In this document: in pieces, positions 1 through 5,941 of the stretch
Layout of the letters: each line of letters starts with the position of its first letter
Position numbering within the stretch: the first letter of the stretch is position 1
NCBI GenBank assembly: GCA_035315685.1
Contig: DATFXR010000760.1
Coordinates: forward strand, 1-13,738
Direction: 5' to 3'
DNA length: 13,738 bases
DNA from: QHWK01 sp035315685
GTDB taxonomy: Bacteria > Acidobacteriota > Vicinamibacteria > Vicinamibacterales > CAVVIG01
Program-made: the position numbers and the translations under genes
Notes under the pieces: model-generated
Told to the model about the DNA's origin: nothing
What the model saw: only the letters and a program-made list of their open reading frames with translations
Databases searched by the model: none

Positions 1-761
1 CCCTTCGTGTTGACCAGCGCGCCGCCGGAGTTGCCGTGATTGATCGGCGCGTCGGTCTGGAGGAAGTCCTCGTAGCCGCCGTCGCCGACGCCCGTCGAGC
101 GCCCCTTTGCGCTGATGATGCCCATCGTCACCGTCTGGCCGACGCCGAGCGGGTTGCCGAGCGCGAGCACCACGTCGCCGACGCGTACTGCGTCCGAGTT
201 GCCGAGCGCGATCGGATGAAGATCCGACGCGTTTACCTTCAGCAGCGCGAGATCGCTCGGTTTGTCGGTGCCGATCAGTTTCGCCGTCACCGTGCGGTCG
301 TCGCTGAGGTCGACCTTGATGTCGTCGGCGTTCTCGACGACGTGGTTGTTGGTGAGCACGTAGCCGTCGGTCGTCACGATCACACCCGAGCCGAGCGCGC
401 GGGTGCGGTGGCTGCGCGGCATCGGCGTTCGCTGGCCGCGACCGAACTGATCGCCGAAGAAGCGCCGCAAGAGATCGTCCGGCTCCTGTCCGTCGAACTG
501 CGTTGGCGATACGGCCGCCTTGCCTGACGTGCGGATGGTGACTACCGCGGGCGCAGCGACGCTCACCACGTCGGCGTAAGAATCACGACCGCCTGCAATC
601 GCGTGTGCGATCGGCGTCGTCACCGTCGCCGCCGCCTTCGGCGCAGCCGCCTGATCGGCCGCCACGCCGTGCCAGGCAACGTCCGCGATCAGCATGCCGG
701 CGGCGATTACGGCCACGCTGGTCCGCGTCAGCCGCCGTTTGATGTCGAACTGTCCGTTCAT
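1..761 (-). CDS. Periplasmic HtrA/Do-family serine protease, C-terminal part outside window
   Basis: Trypsin-like protease of the HtrA/DegP family, which degrades or refolds damaged envelope proteins in the periplasm. The frame runs from ATG at 761 to the window edge, giving 253 codons. Residues 1-35 are a basic start (KRR) plus a hydrophobic stretch that looks like a signal peptide or anchor. The protease domain covers about residues 60-254. The catalytic triad is visible: His140 in LTNNHVV, Asp170 in SDLALLKV and Ser245 in GNSGGAL. The PDZ domain or domains expected in this family would lie beyond position 1, so DegP-like and DegS-like types cannot be separated. An AGGAC stretch lies 11 nt before the ATG. 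The gene lies downstream of, and in the same direction as, a response regulator and histidine kinase, which suggests joint or dependent control. Family assignment is certain; the exact subtype is open. Confidence 0.95.
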   Translation of the reverse strand, partial: MNGQFDIKRRLTRTSVAVIAAGMLIADVAWHGVAADQAAAPKAAATVTTPIAHAIAGGRDSYADVVSVAAPAVVTIRTSGKAAVSPTQFDGQEPDDLLRRFFGDQFGRGQRTPMPRSHRTRALGSGVIVTTDGYVLTNNHVVENADDIKVDLSDDRTVTAKLIGTDKPSDLALLKVNASDLHPIALGNSDAVRVGDVVLALGNPLGVGQTVTMGIISAKGRSTGVGDGGYEDFLQTDAPINHGNSGGALVNTK

Positions 762-812
762 AACGTTCTGCCGTCCTTTCGTTCGCTCTGGGATCGAGTC
801 TACGGACTTAGA

Positions 813-851
813 CGGCAGGGTGCCTTGCCGGGCCGTTACAGGAGCATTACA
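813..851 (-). promoter_or_regulatory. Candidate control region of the HtrA gene: direct repeat plus palindrome
   Basis: On the minus strand TGTAA occurs twice with an 11-bp period (851-847 and 840-836). This geometry resembles the direct repeats bound by OmpR/PhoB-family regulators. Downstream lies an imperfect palindrome at 813-830, CGGCAGGG-TG-CCTTGCCG, with one mismatch over 8-bp arms. The site is 75-90 bp upstream of the htrA start. A weak -10-like TCTAAG follows 23 nt after the direct repeat, on the minus strand. The neighbouring response regulator is the obvious candidate binder. This rests on pattern only. Confidence 0.35.
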
Positions 852-863
852 TCGCTGAAAGGC

Positions 864-953
864 AGGATAGTCGTCAGTCGCCAAGTCTTCAGTCGCCAGT
901 CCTCCAGTCGCAAGTCCTCCAGTGCCCCAGCCCGCTGGTCCCCGAGTCCCCTA
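864..953 (-). repeat. 15-bp tandem repeat and G-rich tract after the histidine kinase stop
   Basis: Four tandem 15-bp units occupy 864-878, 879-893, 894-908 and 909-923. On the minus strand the best pair reads ACTGGAGGACTTGCG and ACTGGAGGACTGGCG; the outer copies are degenerate. Between these units and the kinase stop the minus strand is G-rich and starts with the stop codon itself: TAGGGGACTCGGGG. The start closely resembles the one after emrA (TAGGGGCTCGGGG at 12268). It lies in the 189-bp gap between the kinase and htrA. No coding capacity is evident. Confidence 0.75.
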
Positions 954-2312
954 CTCCCGACGGCCGTCTACAGGCAGCGAGACGGTAAACCGCGATCCCC
1001 GTCCGAGCTCACTCTCGACCGCGACAGTTCCACCATGCGCCTCGACGATGGCCTTGACGAAGCTGAGCCCGAGGCCGAGGCCGCGCTCCGCCCGGCTGCG
1101 GTCGCCGCGGAAGAGCCGGTCGAAGATCCGCGGCAGTTCGTCGGCCGGAATGCCTTGTCCGCTATCGCGCACGCGGAGGATGGCGCGATCGGCGGCTCGC
1201 CGAACTTCGACGTCGACGCGTCCACCGGAGGCGGTGTACTTCACGGCGTTGTCGATCAGATTCGCCGCCACCTGTTCGAGGCGCGTGCGGTCCGCCGTCA
1301 CCACGACGGCGTCTGCGGCATCGACGGCAAGCGTAACGCCCCTGGCGTCGGCAACGTCGTGGTAGAGATCGACCGCGCGCTCCACGACCTCGGGCAGCGC
1401 GACGGGCTCCCGCCGCAACTGCATGGCGCCGCTCTCCGCTTCCGAGATGTCCATCAGCGTGTTCAACATCACCAGCACGCGATCGGTCTCCTCTACGCAA
1501 TCGGCGAGCGCCTCTCGATAGCGATCGGCATGGGGCGGTCCCGCCAGCGCCATCTCCGCGGTGCCGCGCAGCCGGGTGAGCGGCGTCCGCAAATCGTGCG
1601 ACACGTTGTCGAGCGCGCCCCGCATCGCCGTCACGAGACCCTCGATCTTGTCCAGCATGGTGTTGAACAGCGCCGTCAGCTCGTCGAGCGCGTCGCCCGA
1701 TCCGTCGACCGGGACGCGCGCGTCGGTTCGTCCAGTACGGATGATGCGCTGCACGGCAAACGCCAGCCGGCGGATGGGCGCCAGCGCCGACTGCGTCGCC
1801 AGCCAGCCCCCGGTCAGCGCCACGATGACGATCAGCAGCGTCACGAAGCCGAGCGTCGCGCGAAACCGTGCGAGGAGATCGTCGCGGGCCTCGGTGCTCT
1901 TCCCCACCTGCACCAGCGTGCCGTCCGCGAGCCGCGCCGACACCATCTCGAGCTTCGCCGGGTCCCAGCCTTCCGGATTGCTGAGCACGATCGACTCGAC
2001 GCCGCGATCGACCACGCGTACGAACAGTCGCTCGGGCGCGGCCTGCTGCTCGGCAGTCACGGTGGCGGCGAGGACCCGGGCGCCACCTCTCAGGTAGGCC
2101 GCCGCGTAGTCGCCGAGCTTGCCCCTGATGATCTGCTGATCGCGCTGCGCCAGCGAGGCGGCGGTCGCGTAATAGGTCAGCAGCACGATCGCGATCGAGC
2201 CGGTCACGAACAGCGTCGCGTACCAGAGCGCGATGCGGAGTCCGAACAGCAACGGCGGTCGGGAGCCCGGTTCGTGCGGGTTCTTCTCAGTCGCCATACC
2301 AATGCTCGACAT
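951..2312 (-). CDS. Sensor histidine kinase with HAMP domain
   Basis: Membrane sensor kinase of the EnvZ/CpxA/QseC-like class, 453 aa, which autophosphorylates and passes phosphate to the regulator encoded just upstream. Order of parts: cytoplasmic N-terminus; membrane segment about 27-49; periplasmic sensor of roughly 100 residues; second membrane segment about 152-173; HAMP about 174-228; HisKA with phosphoacceptor His239 in NVSHDLRTPL; then the ATPase domain with N box NLIDNAVKYT (351-360), G1 DSGQGIP (383-389), F box around IFDRLFRG and G2 GLGLGLS (411-417). All catalytic motifs are intact. The start at 2312 has no clear ribosome site; ATG at 2297 (MATEKNPH) is an equally possible start. 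A gap of 38 bp separates it from the regulator gene, so the two are co-transcribed. The ligand is unknown. The neighbouring htrA suggests envelope stress. Confidence 0.96.
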   Translation of the reverse strand: MSSIGMATEKNPHEPGSRPPLLFGLRIALWYATLFVTGSIAIVLLTYYATAASLAQRDQQIIRGKLGDYAAAYLRGGARVLAATVTAEQQAAPERLFVRVVDRGVESIVLSNPEGWDPAKLEMVSARLADGTLVQVGKSTEARDDLLARFRATLGFVTLLIVIVALTGGWLATQSALAPIRRLAFAVQRIIRTGRTDARVPVDGSGDALDELTALFNTMLDKIEGLVTAMRGALDNVSHDLRTPLTRLRGTAEMALAGPPHADRYREALADCVEETDRVLVMLNTLMDISEAESGAMQLRREPVALPEVVERAVDLYHDVADARGVTLAVDAADAVVVTADRTRLEQVAANLIDNAVKYTASGGRVDVEVRRAADRAILRVRDSGQGIPADELPRIFDRLFRGDRSRAERGLGLGLSFVKAIVEAHGGTVAVESELGRGSRFTVSLPVDGRRE

Positions 2313-2350
2313 CGGCGAGATCGGGCTCCCGCCTCCACGGCACCGACCTC

Positions 2351-3022
2351 TCAGGGACGCAGGACGTAGCCGACGCCGCGAACCGTGTGCAGCAGCTTTT
2401 TCTCGAACGGCCGATCGATCTTCTCGCGCAGGCGGCTCACCAACACATCGACGACGTTGGTTTGCGGATCGAAGTTGTACTCCCAGACGTGCGAGAGAAT
2501 CATCGTCTTCGAGACGACCTTGCCGGCGTTCCGCATCAGGTATTCGAGCAAGGTGAATTCGCGCGGCCGCAGCTCGATCGGCGTGCCGTTCCGGACCACA
2601 CGGCGCGACAGCAGATCGAGATCGATATCCTCGACCACCAGCGTGGTCGGCTCGGGCGCCCGGGTCGCGCGGCGGACCAGGGCGTGCACGCGCGCGAGCA
2701 ACTCGGCAAAGGCGAACGGCTTGGTCAGGTAGTCGTCGCCGCCGCTCTGCAGCCCGCGCACCCGGTCATCAACCGATCGCCGCGCGCTGAGGATCAATAC
2801 GGGCGTCGCCACGCCGCGGCGTCGCAGCTCTTCGATGAGCGACAGGCCATCGCGCCTGGGCAGCATCACGTCGACGATGGCGACGTCGTAATTGCGCCTC
2901 GCCGCTGCGGAGAGGCCCGCGTCGCCGTCCGCCTCGTGATCGACCGCAAACCCCGCCTCGCGCAGACCGCGGACGACGAACTCCGCGATCGTCGCGTCGT
3001 CTTCGACCAGCAACGCCCTCAC
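2351..3022 (-). CDS. OmpR/PhoB-family response regulator
   Basis: Two-component transcription factor, 223 aa, the usual family length. The receiver domain (1-118) shows acidic pocket residues Glu7, Asp8 and Asp9, phosphoacceptor Asp51 in IVDVMLP, Ser79 and Lys101 in LTKPF. The C-terminal winged helix (about 126-222) carries the typical LRPREFTLLEYLMRN, NVVDVLVSRLREKID and TVRGVGYVLRP elements. The frame is open further upstream to an ATG at 3211, but that extension would translate the inverted repeat at 3042-3113 and part of the oxidoreductase gene. GTG at 3022 gives MRALLVEDD, the normal family beginning, and is preferred. No strong Shine-Dalgarno sequence is visible before it. It is co-directional with the kinase, its expected partner. 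Confidence 0.95.
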   Translation of the reverse strand: MRALLVEDDATIAEFVVRGLREAGFAVDHEADGDAGLSAAARRNYDVAIVDVMLPRRDGLSLIEELRRRGVATPVLILSARRSVDDRVRGLQSGGDDYLTKPFAFAELLARVHALVRRATRAPEPTTLVVEDIDLDLLSRRVVRNGTPIELRPREFTLLEYLMRNAGKVVSKTMILSHVWEYNFDPQTNVVDVLVSRLREKIDRPFEKKLLHTVRGVGYVLRP

Positions 3023-3041
3023 GTCCGCATGATACGGGAAC

Positions 3042-3113
3042 GCCACGAAGGCACGAAGGCACGGAGAATAATTTTGTACAAAAACAAACTTCGTGGCTTC
3101 GTGTCTTCGTGGC
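3042..3113. repeat. REP-like inverted repeat, 25-bp arms of 'cacgaag' units
   Basis: The left arm 3042-3066 and right arm 3089-3113 are complementary at 22 of 25 positions. Each arm is built from short iterated CACGAAG units. The 22-nt centre (3067-3088) is strikingly AT-rich and holds the perfect 12-bp palindrome TTTTGTACAAAA (3072-3083). The element sits between the oxidoreductase stop and the response-regulator start. As RNA it would form a long hairpin upstream of the regulator gene. It looks like a dispersed palindromic repeat of the REP kind rather than a simple terminator, since no T-tract follows. Confidence 0.8.
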
Positions 3114-3159
3114 AGCTCCATGACCCTGCGAACATGCTCACGTCCGCTGGACCGGAGTG

Positions 3160-4242
3160 TCAGCGCGCAGGGGTGGTCCGATGCGCAGCGCGCAGGTACT
3201 GCGGGGGCCACGGCACGGTGACGTCCAGTTCGTCCGCGGCATGCAGAGGCCAGTACGGATCGCGGAGCAGTTCTCGCGCGAGCAACACGACGTCAGCCTG
3301 GCCGTCGGCGATGATCGCATCGGCCTGGTGGGCCTCGGTGATCAGGCCGACGGCGCCGGTCGGCACGCCGGCCTCGCGGCGAATCCGTTCGGCAAAGGGC
3401 ACCTGATAACCAGGTCCCATGACGATCTCCTGATCGAGCACGGCGCCGCCCGACGAGCAGTCGACCAGATCGACGCCGTGCGTCTTCAGACGCCGTGCGA
3501 GCTGCACGGCCTGATCCACATCCCAGCCGCCCGCCTTCCAGTCAGTCGCGGAGATCCGCATGAACAGTGGCAGGCGGTCGGGCCACGCGCTGCGGATCGC
3601 GTCGACGACTTCGAGGCAGAAGCGCGCGCGATTCTCGAATTCTCCGCCGTACTCGTCCGATCGCTTGTTGATGAGCGGCGAGAGAAACTCGTGGATCAGA
3701 TAGCCATGGGCGCCGTGAATCTCGACCACGTCAAAGCCGGCGGCGAGCGCCCGCTGCGCCGCGGCGCGAAACGACCCCACCACGTTCTTGATCTCAGTGA
3801 CGTTCAACGGACAGGGCAGGCGGTAGTTGTCAGCGAACGGCTCTGGCGACGGCCCGACTGGCTGCCAGCCTCCCTGCTCGACGCTGAGTCCGCCGCCACC
3901 TTCCCAGGGACGCGCCACGCTGGCCTTGCGGCCGGCGTGCGCCAGCTGAATTCCGGCAAGCGCCTTCTGCGCGTGGATGAAGCGCACGATGCGCGCGAGC
4001 CCCGACACGTGACCGTCGTCGTAGATGCCGAGGTCGTGAGGGCTGATGCGGCCGACGTCGGCGACGGCAGTCGCCTCGGTCATCACCAGCGCGGCGCCGC
4101 CGACCGCGCGGCTGCCGAGATGGACAAGGTGCCAATCGTTGGAGAATCCGTCGACGCTCGAGTACTCGCACATCGGCGAGACAACGATGCGATTGGAAAG
4201 CGTCAGCGCGCGAAAGGCGATCGGATCGAAGAGATGCGGCAT
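3160..4242 (-). CDS. NADH:flavin oxidoreductase, Old Yellow Enzyme family (YqjM/thermophilic-like class)
   Basis: FMN-dependent ene-reductase-type TIM barrel, 360 aa, cytoplasmic. It probably reduces activated C=C bonds of alpha,beta-unsaturated carbonyls with NAD(P)H; the natural substrate is unknown. The N-terminal SPMCEYSS places Cys25 and Tyr27 where YqjM-type enzymes have their redox-tuning Cys and substrate-side Tyr. Further family marks are GIQLAHAGRKAS (98-108), the substrate-binding His176 and His179 in IHGAHGYLIHEFLSP with Tyr181 as probable proton donor, NKRSDEYGG (192-200), and LLARELLRDPYWP (320-332) near the flavin phosphate site. The start at 4242 matches the family N-terminus; no clear ribosome site precedes it. 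It is flanked by a 105-bp G/C-skewed gap upstream and 137 bp with an inverted repeat downstream, so it may be its own transcription unit. Confidence 0.95.
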   Translation of the reverse strand: MPHLFDPIAFRALTLSNRIVVSPMCEYSSVDGFSNDWHLVHLGSRAVGGAALVMTEATAVADVGRISPHDLGIYDDGHVSGLARIVRFIHAQKALAGIQLAHAGRKASVARPWEGGGGLSVEQGGWQPVGPSPEPFADNYRLPCPLNVTEIKNVVGSFRAAAQRALAAGFDVVEIHGAHGYLIHEFLSPLINKRSDEYGGEFENRARFCLEVVDAIRSAWPDRLPLFMRISATDWKAGGWDVDQAVQLARRLKTHGVDLVDCSSGGAVLDQEIVMGPGYQVPFAERIRREAGVPTGAVGLITEAHQADAIIADGQADVVLLARELLRDPYWPLHAADELDVTVPWPPQYLRAAHRTTPAR

Positions 4243-4276
4243 CGCATTAGATTACGCGATGCGAGGCGGGAGACTC

Positions 4277-4307
4277 GGGGCGGGGGCTGGGGAACGGGGG
4301 CTGGGGG
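4277..4307 (+). repeat. G-run repeat with G-quadruplex pattern
   Basis: Five runs of four or five G occur on the plus strand: 4277-4280, 4282-4286, 4289-4292, 4296-4300 and 4303-4307, with loops of 1-3 nt. This fits a canonical G-quadruplex motif. The unit is about GGGGGCT. On the coding strand of both flanking minus-strand genes the tract is C-rich and lies upstream of the oxidoreductase start. It ends in CTAGC followed by an AT-rich stretch and TTGAG, similar to the end of the repeat near 12330-12352. The rest of the 4243-4347 gap shows no gene and no convincing promoter. Confidence 0.7.
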
Positions 4308-4347
4308 CTAGCAATATTGAGATATGTGAGCGTCCGAATTGAACGAT

Positions 4348-5235
4348 CTACATCGTCGAGAAACAGCAGGCGTCACGATGCAGCCAGCACGACGCCTCCG
4401 GCGCGTGCACATCGCGACGAAGGCGCGTCACCGCCTGCCACTGAGCGGGCCCGCCCATCAGCGCCTTGCCAATCGGTTGGTCCATCGCCGCGTCGCGCAC
4501 GCCGACCGCCGAGTAGACGGCGACAAACGCCACCACCCGCGCGATGAACGAGTCGCTCGTCTCCCTCGCGACCAGCACGACGACGCCTTTGCCGATCGTC
4601 GAACCCATGGCCGGCAACGCGACGGTGATCGGCAGCATCATCCGGCCTCCAGGGGCCAGGGCATCGAGCCAGCCGTCGAGCGGGTGAGTGACGCCGGCGT
4701 TGACGAGCAGCGCGTCGAACTCATCATCGAGCGCGCCGCTGCCGTCGCCCTGTCTTAGATCGACGTTCCGGTAGCCGGCCAGATTGCGCGCCGCGTCCCG
4801 GGCGAGCGCCTCGTCGACTTCGTAGGCGACGACACGACCACCGGGCCCGACGCACTCCGCCATCACCGCCGTGTAGTAGCCGAGGCCCGCGCCGATGTGC
4901 AGCAGCCGCATACCCGCGCCGAGCTCGAGCGTGTCAATCCAGATCCCGAGCGTGGCCGGCTGGCCGTTGAACAACTGGCGGTCGGCGTCGATGGCGACCG
5001 CGATGTTGTGATACACGCGCGCCGGGTGCGCGTCGGGCGTCGGCCGCACGCGCATGCTGGGGGGCATCATGTAGCTCTCGGCGCTGTCCGCGAGCACCGT
5101 CCACGGTCCGGCCGGAAGGAAGCGTTCGCGCGGAACGGCGGCAAACGCGTCGACGAGGCGCGGCGATCGCAGCCTGGCGACCGCCTCGATCTCTTCGGCG
5201 AAGAAGCGGCGGCGCAGATCGAGGTCCGGCGTCAT
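4348..5235 (-). CDS. PIMT-like (protein-L-isoaspartate O-methyltransferase family) SAM methyltransferase
   Basis: Class I SAM-dependent methyltransferase, 295 aa, related to protein-L-isoaspartate methyltransferases. The N-terminal part has the PIMT-like phrase FAAVPRERFLP (31-41). SAM motif I is LLHIGAGLGYYTAVMA (111-126), followed by an acidic residue region VVAYEVDE (135-142) and a motif II-like stretch DEFDALLVNAGVTHP (171-185). The segment that carries the substrate motif in true Pcm enzymes (around 78-101, NIAVAIDADRQLFNGQ) does not match the usual GQTIS pattern, so repair of isoaspartate is doubtful and another methyl acceptor is possible. The tail after about 225 is longer than in Pcm and has clustered cysteines (Cys283, Cys290, Cys291). 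Its ATG overlaps the stop of the upstream gene (ATGA), and GAGG lies 8 nt before it, indicating translational coupling. Confidence 0.85.
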   Translation of the reverse strand: MTPDLDLRRRFFAEEIEAVARLRSPRLVDAFAAVPRERFLPAGPWTVLADSAESYMMPPSMRVRPTPDAHPARVYHNIAVAIDADRQLFNGQPATLGIWIDTLELGAGMRLLHIGAGLGYYTAVMAECVGPGGRVVAYEVDEALARDAARNLAGYRNVDLRQGDGSGALDDEFDALLVNAGVTHPLDGWLDALAPGGRMMLPITVALPAMGSTIGKGVVVLVARETSDSFIARVVAFVAVYSAVGVRDAAMDQPIGKALMGGPAQWQAVTRLRRDVHAPEASCWLHRDACCFSTM

Positions 5236-5768
5236 CGCGCCCGCCTCGACCGTGTCGCCGGGCGCCGCTCGCGCACGCGGCGCTTCGGCGACGGCGGCTC
5301 CGGCTCTGTTTCGGCCGCGGCCGCCTCACGCTCCATCGTGTTCTCGAACATCTGTTGCACGATGTCCTTCGCCAGCACCACCGGTACCACCGGCCGATTC
5401 CAGATGTACTGGTGCTTGCCCGGCGTGCGCGGGATGAAGCGGAGCTCGCCCGCCTCGTTGAGACGCCTGAGGATGGTGTGGACGGCGGCAAGATCGTTGA
5501 CGTACTTCGACATGTCGAAGCCGATGCCGACCAGACGATCGCGCACCTCAATCGGCGTCATCGGCACGCCGCCACCGCGCACGACGAGGCGCACGGCGTC
5601 GGTGAGTCCGAACGGCACCGTCGGCGTGAGGCCGAGCAGCTTCGTCAGCGTCGCGATCGATTGCGCCAGCTGCGCCAGCCGTTGATCGATCTCGCGGCGC
5701 TGCGCGCCGAGCGCTTCGTACTCGCGCGAGGCGGCGTCGAGCGCGCGCCGGTAATCCTCCTGGGTCAT
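5232..5768 (-). CDS. Coiled-coil / winged-helix protein of unknown function
   Basis: I do not recognise a named family; 178 aa, soluble, no signal peptide. Residues 8-45 form a likely coiled coil. Residues about 54-125 have the look of a winged-helix fold of the HARE-HTH or restriction-linked kind: TPIEVRDRLVGIGFDM, then a helix AAVHTILRRLNEAGELRFI and a short wing with GKHQYIW. Residues 148-178 are an acidic patch followed by a very basic tail (KRRVRERR and RSRRAR), which could bind nucleic acid. GGAGG five nt before the ATG is the best ribosome site in the window. A near-consensus promoter lies 75 bp upstream. Stop and start of the next gene overlap (ATGA), tying this protein to the methyltransferase as a two-gene operon. 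DNA or RNA binding is inference. Confidence 0.85.
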   Translation of the reverse strand: MTQEDYRRALDAASREYEALGAQRREIDQRLAQLAQSIATLTKLLGLTPTVPFGLTDAVRLVVRGGGVPMTPIEVRDRLVGIGFDMSKYVNDLAAVHTILRRLNEAGELRFIPRTPGKHQYIWNRPVVPVVLAKDIVQQMFENTMEREAAAAETEPEPPSPKRRVRERRPATRSRRAR

Positions 5769-5773
5769 GGTCG

Positions 5774-5798
5774 CCTCCGATCGCGGCGCAGCGATCGG
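5774..5798 (-). promoter_or_regulatory. Hairpin touching the Shine-Dalgarno site of the winged-helix gene
   Basis: A perfect inverted repeat, CCGATCGC (5777-5784) and GCGATCGG (5791-5798), flanks a 6-nt loop in the 5' leader. The last two bases of the stem on the mRNA are the first two of the GGAGG ribosome site (5778-5774). Folding would therefore compete with ribosome access, or the palindrome may be a DNA operator. The repeat is seen directly; regulation is inferred. Confidence 0.5.
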
Positions 5799-5842
5799 CG
5801 GCGCACAGCATCGCCAGCAGCAGCGCCTGACTCATACGTGTT

Positions 5843-5871
5843 TTTATACAATCTGTGTAAGTGTGTGTCAA
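5843..5871 (-). promoter_or_regulatory. Near-consensus sigma70 promoter for the winged-helix/methyltransferase operon
   Basis: On the minus strand TTGACA (5871-5866), a 17-nt spacer and TATAAA (5848-5843) match the sigma70 consensus at 11 of 12 positions with ideal spacing. The predicted transcript start near 5836 gives a leader of about 68 nt. The -35 box lies inside the TGTGT...ACACA partial dyad (TGTGTAAGTGTGTGTCAACACA, about 5854-5875 on plus), which could be an operator. It is an AT-rich island in GC-rich sequence. Confidence 0.75.
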
Positions 5872-5898
5872 CACAACCCTGTCGGCGCCCGGGGACAT

Positions 5899-5927
5899 TT
5901 GCCGGCATCTCCAATCAGAGATAACAT
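5899..5927 (+). promoter_or_regulatory. Probable promoter of the XRE-cupin gene
   Basis: TTGCCG (5899-5904), a 17-nt spacer and TAACAT (5922-5927) match the sigma70 consensus at 8 of 12 positions. The transcript would start about 5934, only a few bases before ATG 5940, so the message may be leaderless or nearly so. This agrees with the lack of a properly spaced Shine-Dalgarno site. The spacer and -10 box lie within the tandem palindromes, so a bound repressor would block it. Confidence 0.5.
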
Positions 5928-5941
5928 CTCCAATCGGAGAT
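5907..5941 (+). promoter_or_regulatory. Two tandem 16-bp palindromes, probable autoregulatory operator
   Basis: ATCTCCAATCAGAGAT (5907-5922) and ATCTCCAATCGGAGAT (5926-5941) are separated by AAC. Each is an ATCTC-N6-GAGAT inverted repeat, and they differ at one base. Centre-to-centre distance is 19 bp, close to two helical turns. The second copy runs into the start codon of the XRE-cupin gene, whose product is the most likely binder. Confidence 0.7.

Noticed and set aside
603..2369. Long plus-strand open frame of 588 codons opposite the histidine kinase
   Set aside because: Composition is Arg/His/Asp-rich without any domain, while the opposite strand has a complete kinase with all motifs. 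It is a GC-driven antisense frame.
3023..3211. N-terminal extension of the response regulator from an upstream ATG
   Set aside because: It would translate the inverted repeat and part of the oxidoreductase gene; the receiver domain begins normally at GTG 3022.
5548..5835. Frame of 95 codons starting at the predicted transcript start of the winged-helix operon
   Set aside because: Largely overlaps the winged-helix gene in another frame and has Arg/Ala-rich shadow composition. Kept only as a remark on the regulatory region, not as a gene.
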